From G965197005 sp965197005 (GTDB lineage Bacteria > Pseudomonadota > Gammaproteobacteria > Pseudomonadales > Oceanobacteraceae), in assembly GCA_965197005.1 (NCBI GenBank), contig OZ239982.1:1178001-1242000 (forward strand): a stretch of 64,000 nucleotides of DNA. Reading direction: 5' to 3'. The notes under the pieces are model-generated. The model did not search any database. It was not told where the DNA came from and worked only from the letters and a program-made list of their open reading frames with translations. Both the position numbers and the translations under genes were made by a program. Position 1 is the stretch's first letter. Each line of letters begins with the position of its first letter. Of this stretch, positions 54,972-63,971 are shown piece after piece.

Positions 54972-56261
54972 ATGCACAAGCTATTGTTTTTATATAAGAA
55001 TTTTATTTTTTTATTCGGAGTCAGCCTAATGATGCTATCTACCATAAGCCAACAAAGTTGGGCAAAAGAGACGAGTTCTAAAACAGAAAAAGCACAAATT
55101 GTATTGGGCATGGGGTGTTTTTGGGGGGCAGAAAAACGCTTACAAAATATTGTAGGCGTACTTGATGCAGTATCAGGCTATGCCGATGGCAAAGGGATAG
55201 AACCAAACTACCAAGCCATTACGCAAGCACAGCATAAAACAAATCCAAATAACTTTGCAGAGGTGGTCAAAGTGACTTATGACCCTGCTAAAACCTCATT
55301 ACAGCATATTTTAAAAGTATTTTTTGAAAGCCATGATCCCACCCAAGCAAATAGACAGGGTAACGATATAGGCACACAATACCGCTCAACCATCTTATAT
55401 TATGATAAAGCACAGGCTCAGCTTGCAGAAAAAATGGCCGCTAAGTATCAATTGGCACTAAACAAAGCTGGTTTTGGCACAATCACCACCAAAATTGCAC
55501 CATTAACCACATTTTTTGTTGCAGAAAAATATCATCAAAATTATCTTGAGAAAAATCCCAACGGCTACTGCCCAAATCACGCCACAGGTGTTAAGTTCAG
55601 TGATAATCAAGCTAAAGCAGCACAACAAACAGATAACAGCGCGCTTTTAAAAGGCAAGCACATAATGGTACTAGAAGCACCTTATTGCCCTTATTGCAAA
55701 AAATTCAAAGAAGACGTAAGTCAGTCCTATCAAGGCAGTATTGCACTGCATTATCGTCAAAATGAACAACTGCAAAAGCTACAATTAAATACCCCAACTT
55801 GGGCAACACCCACCATTTACTTTATAGAAAATGGGAAAGAGGTTTATGCTCATCAAGGTTACATGACAAAAGATAAATTTTACCAAGCACTCGGACTATT
55901 TAAATTAGGTAAAAACACAGAGAGCTATAATATTGCGTTTAATGAGGGCACAGAAAATCGCTTTTGTCGTCAATATGAGCAATTTAAACACACCGCTGAT
56001 GGCGTATTTATTGATAAGCTCAGTGGTGAGCCTCTATTTGACACCCGATACCGATTTAACTCCAATAGTGGTTGGCTCTCTTTTACCCAAGCCATACCCA
56101 ATAGCACCATAGAATTAGCCGACAATCGCTTTGGTATGCAACGTATCGAAGTTAAAGCCAAAACCTCAGGTATTCATCTTGGGCATGTATTTGAAGACGG
56201 CCCTAATGGAGCAAGGCGTTTTTGTATTAATGCCAATGTGTTGGAGTTTAAACCTAGGTAA
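54972..56261 (+). CDS. MsrA-thioredoxin-MsrB fusion, exported
   Basis: A 429-residue methionine sulfoxide repair protein. A signal peptide (FLFGVSLMMLSTISQQSWA) is followed by MsrA with GCFWGAE (Cys49), a thioredoxin-like domain with CPYC (Cys239, Cys242), and MsrB with SNSGWLSFTQAI and HLGHVFEDGPNGARRFCINA. MsrA and MsrB reduce the S and R sulfoxides; the middle domain can recycle them. The order differs from Neisseria PilB, where the thioredoxin-like domain is first. It probably acts in the periplasm. Confidence 0.92.
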   Translation: MHKLLFLYKNFIFLFGVSLMMLSTISQQSWAKETSSKTEKAQIVLGMGCFWGAEKRLQNIVGVLDAVSGYADGKGIEPNYQAITQAQHKTNPNNFAEVVKVTYDPAKTSLQHILKVFFESHDPTQANRQGNDIGTQYRSTILYYDKAQAQLAEKMAAKYQLALNKAGFGTITTKIAPLTTFFVAEKYHQNYLEKNPNGYCPNHATGVKFSDNQAKAAQQTDNSALLKGKHIMVLEAPYCPYCKKFKEDVSQSYQGSIALHYRQNEQLQKLQLNTPTWATPTIYFIENGKEVYAHQGYMTKDKFYQALGLFKLGKNTESYNIAFNEGTENRFCRQYEQFKHTADGVFIDKLSGEPLFDTRYRFNSNSGWLSFTQAIPNSTIELADNRFGMQRIEVKAKTSGIHLGHVFEDGPNGARRFCINANVLEFKPR

Positions 56262-56272
56262 AAACTTTAAAA

Positions 56273-56875
56273 TTATTGGAGTTTTAAAGTAGGTCTAAAC
56301 ACATAAGGCTCTGCCAGATTTGCAGGTTTTTCTGGTAAGGGGTTAGCGGCATAAATGGCCTTCACTGCCCAGGCATTTAAGGTAGGATTACCACCACTTA
56401 AAACATGTACTTTTGTGGCAATTTGATTATATTCAATGCGAATTTCCAAACGGACTTTACCTGTTAAACTCGCAGGCGCAGATAGCTTTTGTTGCAAGTA
56501 TATAAGTAGCTGCTTTTCATATTGATTAATCGCCTTATCCTTTGTTAAGGTGCCTGCTAAGTTTAGAGTTGTTTCTTTTTTAGTGGGGTGCTTTTGACTT
56601 GAAGATAAAACAAATTGATGAACAGAAGCCGAGCTGGGTTGATTTTTTGAAACCGCCGACGCAGTCATTTTAGCGGTACTTTTTTTAGGCAATACTCTGT
56701 GATTTTGATGCTTTAATATTGGTTTTGTTAGCTCAATACTTAAATTTTTTTGTGTTTTTTTAGGAGCAACACTTTGCATCGCTAACTTATCAGTAACTGA
56801 TGTTAGAACTAAAGCATGCAATCCCAAAGAAAGAGACATAAAAAAAAGCCAATCTCTTTTGCTGCTTATCTGCAT
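56273..56875 (-). CDS. TonB-like energy transducer protein
   Basis: A 200-residue protein with one N-terminal membrane helix (DWLFFMSLSLGLHALVLTSV), a basic variable middle, and a TonB C-terminal-like domain (GKVRLEIRIEYNQIATKVHV, NAWAVKAIYAANPLPEKPAN). It may link proton motive force to outer-membrane receptors, but no receptor is in the window. It is convergent with the Msr gene. Confidence 0.8.
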   Translation of the reverse strand: MQISSKRDWLFFMSLSLGLHALVLTSVTDKLAMQSVAPKKTQKNLSIELTKPILKHQNHRVLPKKSTAKMTASAVSKNQPSSASVHQFVLSSSQKHPTKKETTLNLAGTLTKDKAINQYEKQLLIYLQQKLSAPASLTGKVRLEIRIEYNQIATKVHVLSGGNPTLNAWAVKAIYAANPLPEKPANLAEPYVFRPTLKLQ

Positions 56876-57043
56876 AATAAAAGTAGTCCAATAGACAAAA
56901 TTAATCGCTCCTGTTAAGTAAAGCTATAATAGCGTGAAATTTTGTATTTAGGCTAGGTTTTAAGCGCAATAACCTTTAGTATCCTAACCGCTGACATTAA
57001 GTTAGCATAAATCTAAATAAAACCACCTATTGGAGAAAATTTT

Positions 57044-57646
57044 ATGAGCGTATTAGTTGGCAAGCAAGCCCCTAGTTTTAATGTTCCTGCGGTATTAGCA
57101 GATGGCAATATTGTAGATGAATATAACTTTAGTGAAGAAACCAAAGGCAAGTATGCTTTAGTGTTCTTTTATCCTTTAGACTTTACCTTTGTTTGCCCCT
57201 CAGAATTAATTGCCTTAGACAAGCGTGTTGCTAAATTCAAAGAGCTTGGTGTAGAAGTGATTGGCGTATCTATCGACTCTCATTTTACCCATAATGCTTG
57301 GCGTAATACTGCCATTGAAAAAGGCGGTATTGGGCAAGTCAATTACACGCTAGTTGCAGATATGGATCACAGTATTGCCAAAGCCTACGATGTAGAATCC
57401 GCAGGTGGCATGGCATTTCGTGGTGCATTTTTAATCGACAAAGAAGGTCTGGTTCGAGTGCAGCAAGTTAATGACTTACCTATCGGCCGTAATATTGACG
57501 AGTTAGTGCGCTTGTTTGAAGCTCTACAGTTCCATGAAGAACATGGAGAGGTTTGCCCAGCAGGTTGGGAAAAAGGCGATAAAGGCATGCAAGACAATCC
57601 TGAAGGCGTCGCAAAATACCTATCAGAAGAAGCAGACAACCTATAA
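57044..57646 (+). CDS. 2-Cys peroxiredoxin (AhpC/Prx1 type)
   Basis: A 200-residue peroxidase that reduces hydrogen peroxide and alkyl hydroperoxides. Peroxidatic Cys51 is in DFTFVCPSELIAL, resolving Cys171 in EVCPAGWEKG. GGAG precedes ATG 57044, and a clear terminator follows. It lies two genes from grxD, as in pseudomonads. Confidence 0.94.
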   Translation: MSVLVGKQAPSFNVPAVLADGNIVDEYNFSEETKGKYALVFFYPLDFTFVCPSELIALDKRVAKFKELGVEVIGVSIDSHFTHNAWRNTAIEKGGIGQVNYTLVADMDHSIAKAYDVESAGGMAFRGAFLIDKEGLVRVQQVNDLPIGRNIDELVRLFEALQFHEEHGEVCPAGWEKGDKGMQDNPEGVAKYLSEEADNL

Positions 57647-57663
57647 ATATAGCTGGCTAACAT

Positions 57664-57691
57664 AAAAATCCGACCTAGGTCGGATTTTTTT
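57664..57691 (+). terminator. Terminator after the peroxiredoxin gene
   Basis: AATCCGACC and GGTCGGATT form the stem around TA, followed by seven T. Confidence 0.93.
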
Positions 57692-57779
57692 ATGCTTAAA
57701 GTATAAGCAGGCATAAGCATTCATTTTTTGCTTATGCTATTATCTTCAGCTTCTATTAAATCAACTTAAAGAGAGCGCT

Positions 57780-58106
57780 ATGGATATTATTGAAACCATC
57801 AAAGAACAAATACAAAACAACCCTATTTTACTCTATATGAAAGGCTCGCCTAATCAACCTTTATGCGGTTTTTCTGCAAAAACGGTACAGGCGGTTATGG
57901 AGTGTGGACAGAAATTTGCTTATGTAGACATTCTTGCCAACCAAGAAATTCGGGCGGAATTACCTAAGTTCGCTAATTGGCCAACTTTTCCACAACTTTG
58001 GGTAAATGGCGAATTAATTGGCGGCTGCGATATCATCACAGAAATGCACGAAAACAATGAGCTTAAACCGTTACTAGAAAGCGTTAGCAACCAATCGCCT
58101 GATTAA
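57780..58106 (+). CDS. grxD: Monothiol glutaredoxin Grx4
   Basis: A 108-residue monothiol glutaredoxin that carries iron-sulfur clusters with BolA. The CGFS active site is at residues 29-32, followed by NWPTFPQLWVNGELIGGCDI for glutathione binding. GAGAG stands before the ATG. It is followed closely by the gene at 58121 and probably co-transcribed. Confidence 0.96.
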   Translation: MDIIETIKEQIQNNPILLYMKGSPNQPLCGFSAKTVQAVMECGQKFAYVDILANQEIRAELPKFANWPTFPQLWVNGELIGGCDIITEMHENNELKPLLESVSNQSPD

Positions 58107-58120
58107 AATAAGGATTAACT

Positions 58121-58951
58121 GTGGCATTTGCTTTTTATTACCCACATCTTATCGGCACGCAAAATCCCATTAGTTTTGCATTAACACGCACACTTAATCG
58201 TAGCAACATACCATTTAAGCAAGTCAGCTTGCAAAGTGATGAGCGTCAAAGTGCGGTACTTGCGAGTAAGCCTATTTTTGTGCTGATACCTGACTTTTTA
58301 AATAGTGAAGAAATAGACCTAAGCCAACAATGGTTAGCCGAAGCCTGTGCCGCAGATATTCCCGTTATTTTATTGTCATCATTAGCGGTTTTACAAACAG
58401 AGGGTACAACCGAGCTAGATGAAAGCGTTCAAAATTACCGCCAAGACGAGCATGCAATTGCACTACGTCATTTAGAGCAAGAAGTGCAAACACTCAATAA
58501 ATCTATTGTCTTACGAACAGGTCAATTATTAACCCTTAAAGAAACGGGCATTCTTCGTGAATTACTTAAACGCAAAGAGCAAAACACTTCACTTATATTA
58601 AATCAAAAGCAATTATTCTCTCCCACCCCTGTTAATCAGGCAGCAGAAGTGATTGTTGCCATACTTAAACAAATTAGCTGTGTCGATACGCTTTGGGGGC
58701 TATATCACTATGGAGGCAACCAAGCCATTAGTTTATACGCATTAGCAGATTGCTTTTTTCATTTACTCCAAGAAAATGAAGATTTCCAACTATCACTAAT
58801 TGCCAGCTCAGAGGAAGACTCGTGGTTTACAACCTACGGCATTGCCCCTGTTGATAGTAGTCGTCTATTTGCCAGTTTTGGTATTCGTCCTAAGCCTTGG
58901 CGTGAAGGAATACAGCGTATTGTTGATTTTTATTATGGAAAAAGTAGCTAA
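58121..58951 (+). CDS. RmlD-like sugar nucleotide-binding domain protein, degenerate
   Basis: A 276-residue protein with a GTG start preceded by AAGGA. The C-terminal half recalls RmlD/NAD-dependent epimerase proteins (SPTPVNQAAEVIVAILKQ, LWGLYHYGGNQAISLYALAD, DSSRLFASFGIRPKPWREGI). The GxxGxxG nucleotide loop and YxxxK are not evident, so enzymatic activity is doubtful. Stop and next start overlap (TAATG). Confidence 0.7.
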   Translation: MAFAFYYPHLIGTQNPISFALTRTLNRSNIPFKQVSLQSDERQSAVLASKPIFVLIPDFLNSEEIDLSQQWLAEACAADIPVILLSSLAVLQTEGTTELDESVQNYRQDEHAIALRHLEQEVQTLNKSIVLRTGQLLTLKETGILRELLKRKEQNTSLILNQKQLFSPTPVNQAAEVIVAILKQISCVDTLWGLYHYGGNQAISLYALADCFFHLLQENEDFQLSLIASSEEDSWFTTYGIAPVDSSRLFASFGIRPKPWREGIQRIVDFYYGKSS

Positions 58952-59772
58952 TGTTCTTATTTCGGCAACTATTACAGGATATAGACAAGTACCAAGTTAC
59001 AGACAAAAAACAGCTCTTAAACCTTAGACAATCTGCATGGCGAGTTATCTTTACCGCCTGCATTAGCTTATTAGTCGTCCATTATCTTAAATATCAAACT
59101 GCTTTTTATGCTTTCTTACAATTTCTTGAAAAGCAGCTAGGGCTGACGCCTAATTATCTTTTAAATATGCTACATCAATCCCATTTTTCCGAATTATACA
59201 GTCAGATTTGGTGGGGAGTATGGCAAATTATTGGCTTTATTATCTTGCCTTTATTATGTATTCGTTACCTTATCAAAGAACCTATAAGCGAATATGGCTT
59301 AAGTCTCAATGAAAGTTACCAACATAAACTGGGTTATTTATTACTGGCAACCCCTATTATGCTCTTTGCTATTATGGCATCGTTTCGGAGCGACTTCTCT
59401 CAGCACTACCCGTTTTACAGCCTTGCCAGTCGTAGTTACTTTGATTTAATCATCTGGGAACTGATTTATATTAGCCAATTCGTTGCCGTTGAATTTTTCT
59501 TTCGTGGTTTTCTATTAAATGGCTTAAAACGTCAATTTGGTAGTTTGTCTATTGCCATAATGATGTTGCCCTATTTGATGTTACACTTCCCTAAACTATG
59601 GCTCGAAGCAAGCGGCTCATTTTTATTCGGCTTTTTCTTAGGTATTTTGGCATTAAAATCCCGCTCAATTTGGGGCGGCGTGTTCGTTCATGTTGCCATT
59701 GCTTTAACCATGGACATTGCCGCACTCATACAAGGCAAGCAATGGCCAATCAGTTTCTTTCCTAATTTTTAG
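58951..59772 (+). CDS. CPBP family intramembrane metalloprotease
   Basis: A 273-residue membrane protein with about six to seven helices. The family motifs are VAVEFFFRGFLL (one of the usual two glutamates is replaced by valine), LPYLMLHFPKLWLEASGSFL and WGGVFVHVAIALTMD. The family includes Rce1-type proteases and bacteriocin-immunity proteins. It is the last gene of a grxD operon and overlaps the SulP gene tail to tail. Confidence 0.82.
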   Translation: MFLFRQLLQDIDKYQVTDKKQLLNLRQSAWRVIFTACISLLVVHYLKYQTAFYAFLQFLEKQLGLTPNYLLNMLHQSHFSELYSQIWWGVWQIIGFIILPLLCIRYLIKEPISEYGLSLNESYQHKLGYLLLATPIMLFAIMASFRSDFSQHYPFYSLASRSYFDLIIWELIYISQFVAVEFFFRGFLLNGLKRQFGSLSIAIMMLPYLMLHFPKLWLEASGSFLFGFFLGILALKSRSIWGGVFVHVAIALTMDIAALIQGKQWPISFFPNF

Positions 59773-61354
59773 CAGCAACAATCTCATCAGATGCAACAAT
59801 ATACTCAGGGTCTTCTAACACATTCACATCACACAAACTGCCTGATTTTTTTAACAACCTACGACAATCTGCACTTAAATGACGCAAATGCAATGTTTTA
59901 TTCAGCGCAATATAGCGTTCTGCCATCGAATCTATGGCATCAATAGCAGAGGCATCACAAACCCTTGAGTTAGCAAATTCAAAAATAACCACATCAGGGT
60001 CTTGCTCAGGCGTAAACAGCTCTTTGAAATGACTGATAGAACCAAAGAATAGCGGCCCATGAATTTCATATACCTTATCGCCATCTTCTTGAAAACGGAT
60101 ACGCACATTAATATGCTTTGCATGCTCCCAAGCAAACACCAACGCCGCCACAATCACACCAACAACCACCGCAATTGCAAGGTCAGTAAACACCGTAACC
60201 ACAGACACCAAAATCAAAACAAAAGCATCATGGCGAGGCACTTTTCTAAGCATCTCCACACTCGTCCATTCAAACGTATTTAACACCACAATAAACATCA
60301 CCCCCGTTAATGCAGCAATTGGAATTTGCTCAATTAAAGGGGCAGCAAATAAAATAAAGCTCAACAAAAATAAAGCAGCAGCAATACCAGATAAACGCCC
60401 ACGCCCATTTGAGCTGACATTAATAATGCTTTGACCAATCATGGCACAACCGCCCATACCGCCAAAAAAACCCGTGACCGTATTTGCCGCCCCCTGTGCC
60501 ACACATTCACGGTTACCAAAACCACGAGTATGTGTCATCTCATCAATCACTCTAAGCGTTAATAAAGACTCAATCAGACCAATCGCAGCAAAAATAACCG
60601 CATAAGGAAAAATAAACCACAGAGTATCTAAATTAAAGGCAATATTAGGTACCGCAAAACTAGGCAATCCCCCTGAAATACTTGCCAAATCAGAAACGAT
60701 TTTAGTATCTAATTTTAATCCCCAAGCCAGTAGACTAACGGTTAAAATGGCAACCAAAGCAGAAGGTATGGCTTTGGTAAATTTAGGCAGAAAATGCGTA
60801 ATAAACATGGTAGCTGCGACTAGCGCCAACATGATATAAAGCTGACTACCCGTTAGCCAATCACCCTGCAACCAGCCCCACTTACCATCAGGCGTATGAG
60901 ATTGTAATTGAGGTAATTGGGCTAAAAAAATAACAATTGCCAAGCCATTTACAAAGCCCAGCATCACCGTATAAGGCACCATACGAATAAACTTGCCTAA
61001 ACGCAAAAAGCCTGCGCTCATCTGTAAAACACCCATTAGCACAACAGCAGCAAATAAATACTGTGGCCCCATACCTGCTCCATATTTACGCTCAGCCTCT
61101 GCCACCAAAGCCACCATCACCACTGCTAACGCCCCTGTTGCACCCGATATCATGCCAGGTCTGCCACCAATAACAGCAGTAATTAACCCCACCATAAAGG
61201 CGGCATATAGCCCAACCAAAGGATGTACACCTGCAACAAACGCAAATGCAACGGCCTCTGGAACCAATGCCAAAGCAACAGTTAAACCTGAAAGTAAGTC
61301 ATTTTTAATATTAAAAGAGAAAGTCTGTTTAAAATCGTTAATCAGTTCGTTCAC
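59762..61354 (-). CDS. SulP family inorganic anion transporter
   Basis: A 530-residue permease with about 10-14 membrane helices (DLLSGLTVALALVPEAVAFA, GARGFGNREC-type region TRGFGNRECVAQGAANTVTG) and a cytoplasmic STAS domain (YEIHGPLFFGSISHFKELF, SRVCDASAIDAIDSMAERYI). Substrates in the family are sulfate, bicarbonate or other anions; this one is not resolved. It overlaps the CPBP gene by 11 bases. Confidence 0.93.
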   Translation of the reverse strand: MNELINDFKQTFSFNIKNDLLSGLTVALALVPEAVAFAFVAGVHPLVGLYAAFMVGLITAVIGGRPGMISGATGALAVVMVALVAEAERKYGAGMGPQYLFAAVVLMGVLQMSAGFLRLGKFIRMVPYTVMLGFVNGLAIVIFLAQLPQLQSHTPDGKWGWLQGDWLTGSQLYIMLALVAATMFITHFLPKFTKAIPSALVAILTVSLLAWGLKLDTKIVSDLASISGGLPSFAVPNIAFNLDTLWFIFPYAVIFAAIGLIESLLTLRVIDEMTHTRGFGNRECVAQGAANTVTGFFGGMGGCAMIGQSIINVSSNGRGRLSGIAAALFLLSFILFAAPLIEQIPIAALTGVMFIVVLNTFEWTSVEMLRKVPRHDAFVLILVSVVTVFTDLAIAVVVGVIVAALVFAWEHAKHINVRIRFQEDGDKVYEIHGPLFFGSISHFKELFTPEQDPDVVIFEFANSRVCDASAIDAIDSMAERYIALNKTLHLRHLSADCRRLLKKSGSLCDVNVLEDPEYIVASDEIVAAKN

Positions 61355-61593
61355 ATAAGCCTCATAGCAAGGTGAGAAAATAAAAGCGAGCGATTATACC
61401 AGCGTATGCACATAACAAAAGCAGGGATTACAAAAAAACGCCATAAAATAAATTATTATTTTAAAATCTAAAAAAACAGCAAAAATCAAACAGCCTCTTT
61501 ACTTTTTAGCATAATCAAAAGAACGCTTAGGCAGATTTGTAAGTTGAAAAAATATCACTTTAATTTTAATATGAAATTAAATTTCAAAATTGC

Positions 61594-61625
61594 TTGACTT
61601 TGGACTTAACTCTAAGGTTTATTCT
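61594..61625 (+). promoter_or_regulatory. MerR/ZntR-type promoter with 20-bp spacer
   Basis: TTGACT at 61594-61599 and TATTCT at 61620-61625 are separated by 20 bp, longer than normal, with an imperfect dyad (CTTTGGACTTAACTCTAAGG). Such promoters are twisted into activity by metal-bound MerR-family regulators. The -10 ends six bases before ATG 61632, so transcription probably starts at the ATG. Confidence 0.75.
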
Positions 61626-61631
61626 TAACCC

Positions 61632-62075
61632 ATGAGCAGCAAACTACTTAAAATTGGCGACCTCGCCAAAACACTAAATCTGAGTACAGACACCCTGCGC
61701 TTTTATGAAAAGCACCAGCTACTCACCCCTGCTGCACGCTCAGAAAATGGCTACAGGCTATATTCATCTGATGAACATCATCGCTTAGCATTTATTATTA
61801 GTGCTAAAGCGGTAGGCTTTACACTGCAAGAAATTAAAGAATTGCTGGCGCTTGAAGTTAAAAAAGACCGCATTTCCTGCGCTACAGTAAAATCCTATGT
61901 AGATGAAAAAATAGCCCAACTCAATGCCCGTATAGACAACATGCAAAGTATGCGAAATAACTTACAAAGTCTAAGTGATGCCTGCTGTGGTGGCGAAGAA
62001 CGAGCTACTGAATGTACCATTTTACAAGTGCTCAACGATAATCCCCCCTCTTTTTATAACGAAAAAGGAAACTGA
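61632..62075 (+). CDS. ZntR-type MerR family regulator
   Basis: A 147-residue regulator: HTH (LKIGDLAKTLNLSTDTLRFY, NGYRLYSSDEHHRLAFI), dimerisation helix, and a C-terminal metal site with SDACCGGEERATECTIL plus Cys near ISCATVKSYV. The CCG...C pattern is that of Zn(II)/Pb(II) sensor ZntR. It likely regulates itself and the permease downstream, one base away after the stop. The mRNA is probably leaderless. Confidence 0.88.
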   Translation: MSSKLLKIGDLAKTLNLSTDTLRFYEKHQLLTPAARSENGYRLYSSDEHHRLAFIISAKAVGFTLQEIKELLALEVKKDRISCATVKSYVDEKIAQLNARIDNMQSMRNNLQSLSDACCGGEERATECTILQVLNDNPPSFYNEKGN

Positions 62076-62076
62076 T

Positions 62077-63201
62077 ATGCTAATGTCTTTTTTAACACAT
62101 TTTATACAACTACTTATTGAATCTGCCCCTTGGCTATTATTAGGTTTTATTATTGCAGGGCTAATTAAAGGGCTTATTCCAGCGGAATGGATGCACAAAC
62201 ATTTAGGCAACAACAGCCCTATGACCGTTGTTAAATCGGCACTTATTGGTGCGCCTTTGCCCTTATGTTCTTGCGGGGTTATTCCTGCGGCAATGGGTTT
62301 ACGCCGTGCTGGTGCTTCTAAATCCTCAACCACTGCATTTTTAATTGCCACACCAGAGACAGGGGTTGACTCTGTATCTATTACCTATGCATTTATGGGC
62401 TGGTTTATGGCAGTAGTGCGACCCATTGCTGCCATCATAACCGCCATTGTAGCAGGGCTAATGGTACGTCAAATAGACATTACTGACGCACATGCTCATG
62501 CAGATACAGATGAACAGAACCCCCAAAGCAGTTGCTGTAGCAGCAAAGCCCCTGAACCCCAAGAGAGCAGTTGCTGTAGCAGCAAAGCCCCTGAACCCCA
62601 AAAGAGCAGTTGCTGTAGCAGCAAAGAACAAGCAAATGACAAACCACAACAGCCTACTTGGTGGGTAAAAATGAAAGAAGGTGTGCAATTTTCTTTATTA
62701 GATTTAAGTAAAGATATTGCTTTATGGTTATTAATTGGTCTGCTACTTGCTGCCGCCATTCGCACCTTTATTCCAACAGAATGGTTAACTCAATGGGGTA
62801 ATGGTTGGCAAGCCTTTGTTGTTATGGCATTAATTGGCGTTCCTATGTATATTTGCGCCACCTCTTCCACCCCCATTGCTGCGTCATTATTATTTTCTGG
62901 AGTATCTCCAGGTGCTGTACTGGTGTTTATGCTGGTTGGTCCTGCTACCAATATTGCCACTTTAAGTTTGGTAAAACAGGAACTGGGTTATAAATCATTG
63001 ATAGCGTACTTATCTAGCATTACCCTAGTTTCTTTTGTCTTTGGTTGGCTTATTAATCTTTTAGCGGCCAATTACGAGGGCTTAATTAAAGTCCAGATTG
63101 GTTCTCACGACATGGGTTACAATGCCGTTAGCCTTATCTCAACATTCATTCTAATCTTATTATTAATAAGAGGATTGTGGATTAAATTCAAACCTCAGTA
63201 A
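62077..63201 (+). CDS. SO_0444 family metal efflux permease
   Basis: A 374-residue permease with two homologous halves of four to five helices (IGAPLPLCSCGVIPAAMGLR, FLIATPETGVDSVSITYAFM; later IGVPMYICATSSTPIAASLL). The cytoplasmic or periplasmic linker contains three SSCCSSK repeats separated by APEPQ, a cysteine-rich metal-binding region. ATG 62077 follows AAAGGAAA. With the ZntR-type gene it forms a zinc/copper efflux unit. Confidence 0.9.
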   Translation: MLMSFLTHFIQLLIESAPWLLLGFIIAGLIKGLIPAEWMHKHLGNNSPMTVVKSALIGAPLPLCSCGVIPAAMGLRRAGASKSSTTAFLIATPETGVDSVSITYAFMGWFMAVVRPIAAIITAIVAGLMVRQIDITDAHAHADTDEQNPQSSCCSSKAPEPQESSCCSSKAPEPQKSSCCSSKEQANDKPQQPTWWVKMKEGVQFSLLDLSKDIALWLLIGLLLAAAIRTFIPTEWLTQWGNGWQAFVVMALIGVPMYICATSSTPIAASLLFSGVSPGAVLVFMLVGPATNIATLSLVKQELGYKSLIAYLSSITLVSFVFGWLINLLAANYEGLIKVQIGSHDMGYNAVSLISTFILILLLIRGLWIKFKPQ

Positions 63202-63971
63202 GTGTTTAATGCCAACGCCAATAGCATGATAACTTCTTGTATTTCTAAATGCGCGCCTAGGGTGTCTCCCGTACAACCTGCTAGGCGCTGCTTTAACATT
63301 AAATAACTCAGCACCCACCAAGCGACAGCAAAACCCAATAACGGCAAAACATACTGCTGTAATAACACCACAGAAAAAAGCAACACCCAAACTAAATTAG
63401 CCAATACCACCACATGATTAGCCCCCTCTTTAAGCATAGAACCTAACCCATTGCTACGCACATAAGGCAAGCTGGCAAGAAGTATAAGCATACTCATTCT
63501 GGCAAGCATAGGTACGCCTAGCAACAGCAAACTAACTACCCACAATGCATGCTGCTTAAGCAACACACTTAACGCCACCCATTTACCAAGCAACACCAAC
63601 AATAACGCCAACATACCAATTACCCCTATATGTGGGTCTTGCATTATTTTTAAGGTACGCAATCTATCTTGCTGACCACCTACCCAAGCATCGGCACTAT
63701 CGGCAAGCCCATCTAAATGCAAACCACCTGTAATAAGCACCCAAAAAAATAAAATAACCAATGCAAACACCGCATATAAGTCAGGTTTAGAGCCATAAGA
63801 CCAGAATAAAAGCTGCAATACAATCACCAAAAGTGCGCCAATAATTAACCCCACAAACGGATAAAATTTAAGCGAATGGCGCATAGACTGAGGATTATAT
63901 TGAGCAGAGATAGAACAGGGTATGCGAGTTAAAAAACTCAATGCGTAACAAAAACTTTGCCATAACATCAT
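63195..63971 (-). CDS. cobS: Adenosylcobinamide-GDP ribazoletransferase (cobalamin synthase)
   Basis: A 258-residue inner-membrane enzyme that joins adenosylcobinamide-GDP and alpha-ribazole in the last steps of B12 synthesis. The diagnostic segment is ITGGLHLDGLADSADAWVGG followed by LKIMQDPHIGVIGM. The C-terminus ends GCTGDTLGAHLEIQEVIMLL. It starts inside the preceding gene's stop (TAATG) and is convergent with the permease. Confidence 0.95.
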   Translation of the reverse strand: MMLWQSFCYALSFLTRIPCSISAQYNPQSMRHSLKFYPFVGLIIGALLVIVLQLLFWSYGSKPDLYAVFALVILFFWVLITGGLHLDGLADSADAWVGGQQDRLRTLKIMQDPHIGVIGMLALLLVLLGKWVALSVLLKQHALWVVSLLLLGVPMLARMSMLILLASLPYVRSNGLGSMLKEGANHVVVLANLVWVLLFSVVLLQQYVLPLLGFAVAWWVLSYLMLKQRLAGCTGDTLGAHLEIQEVIMLLALALNTY

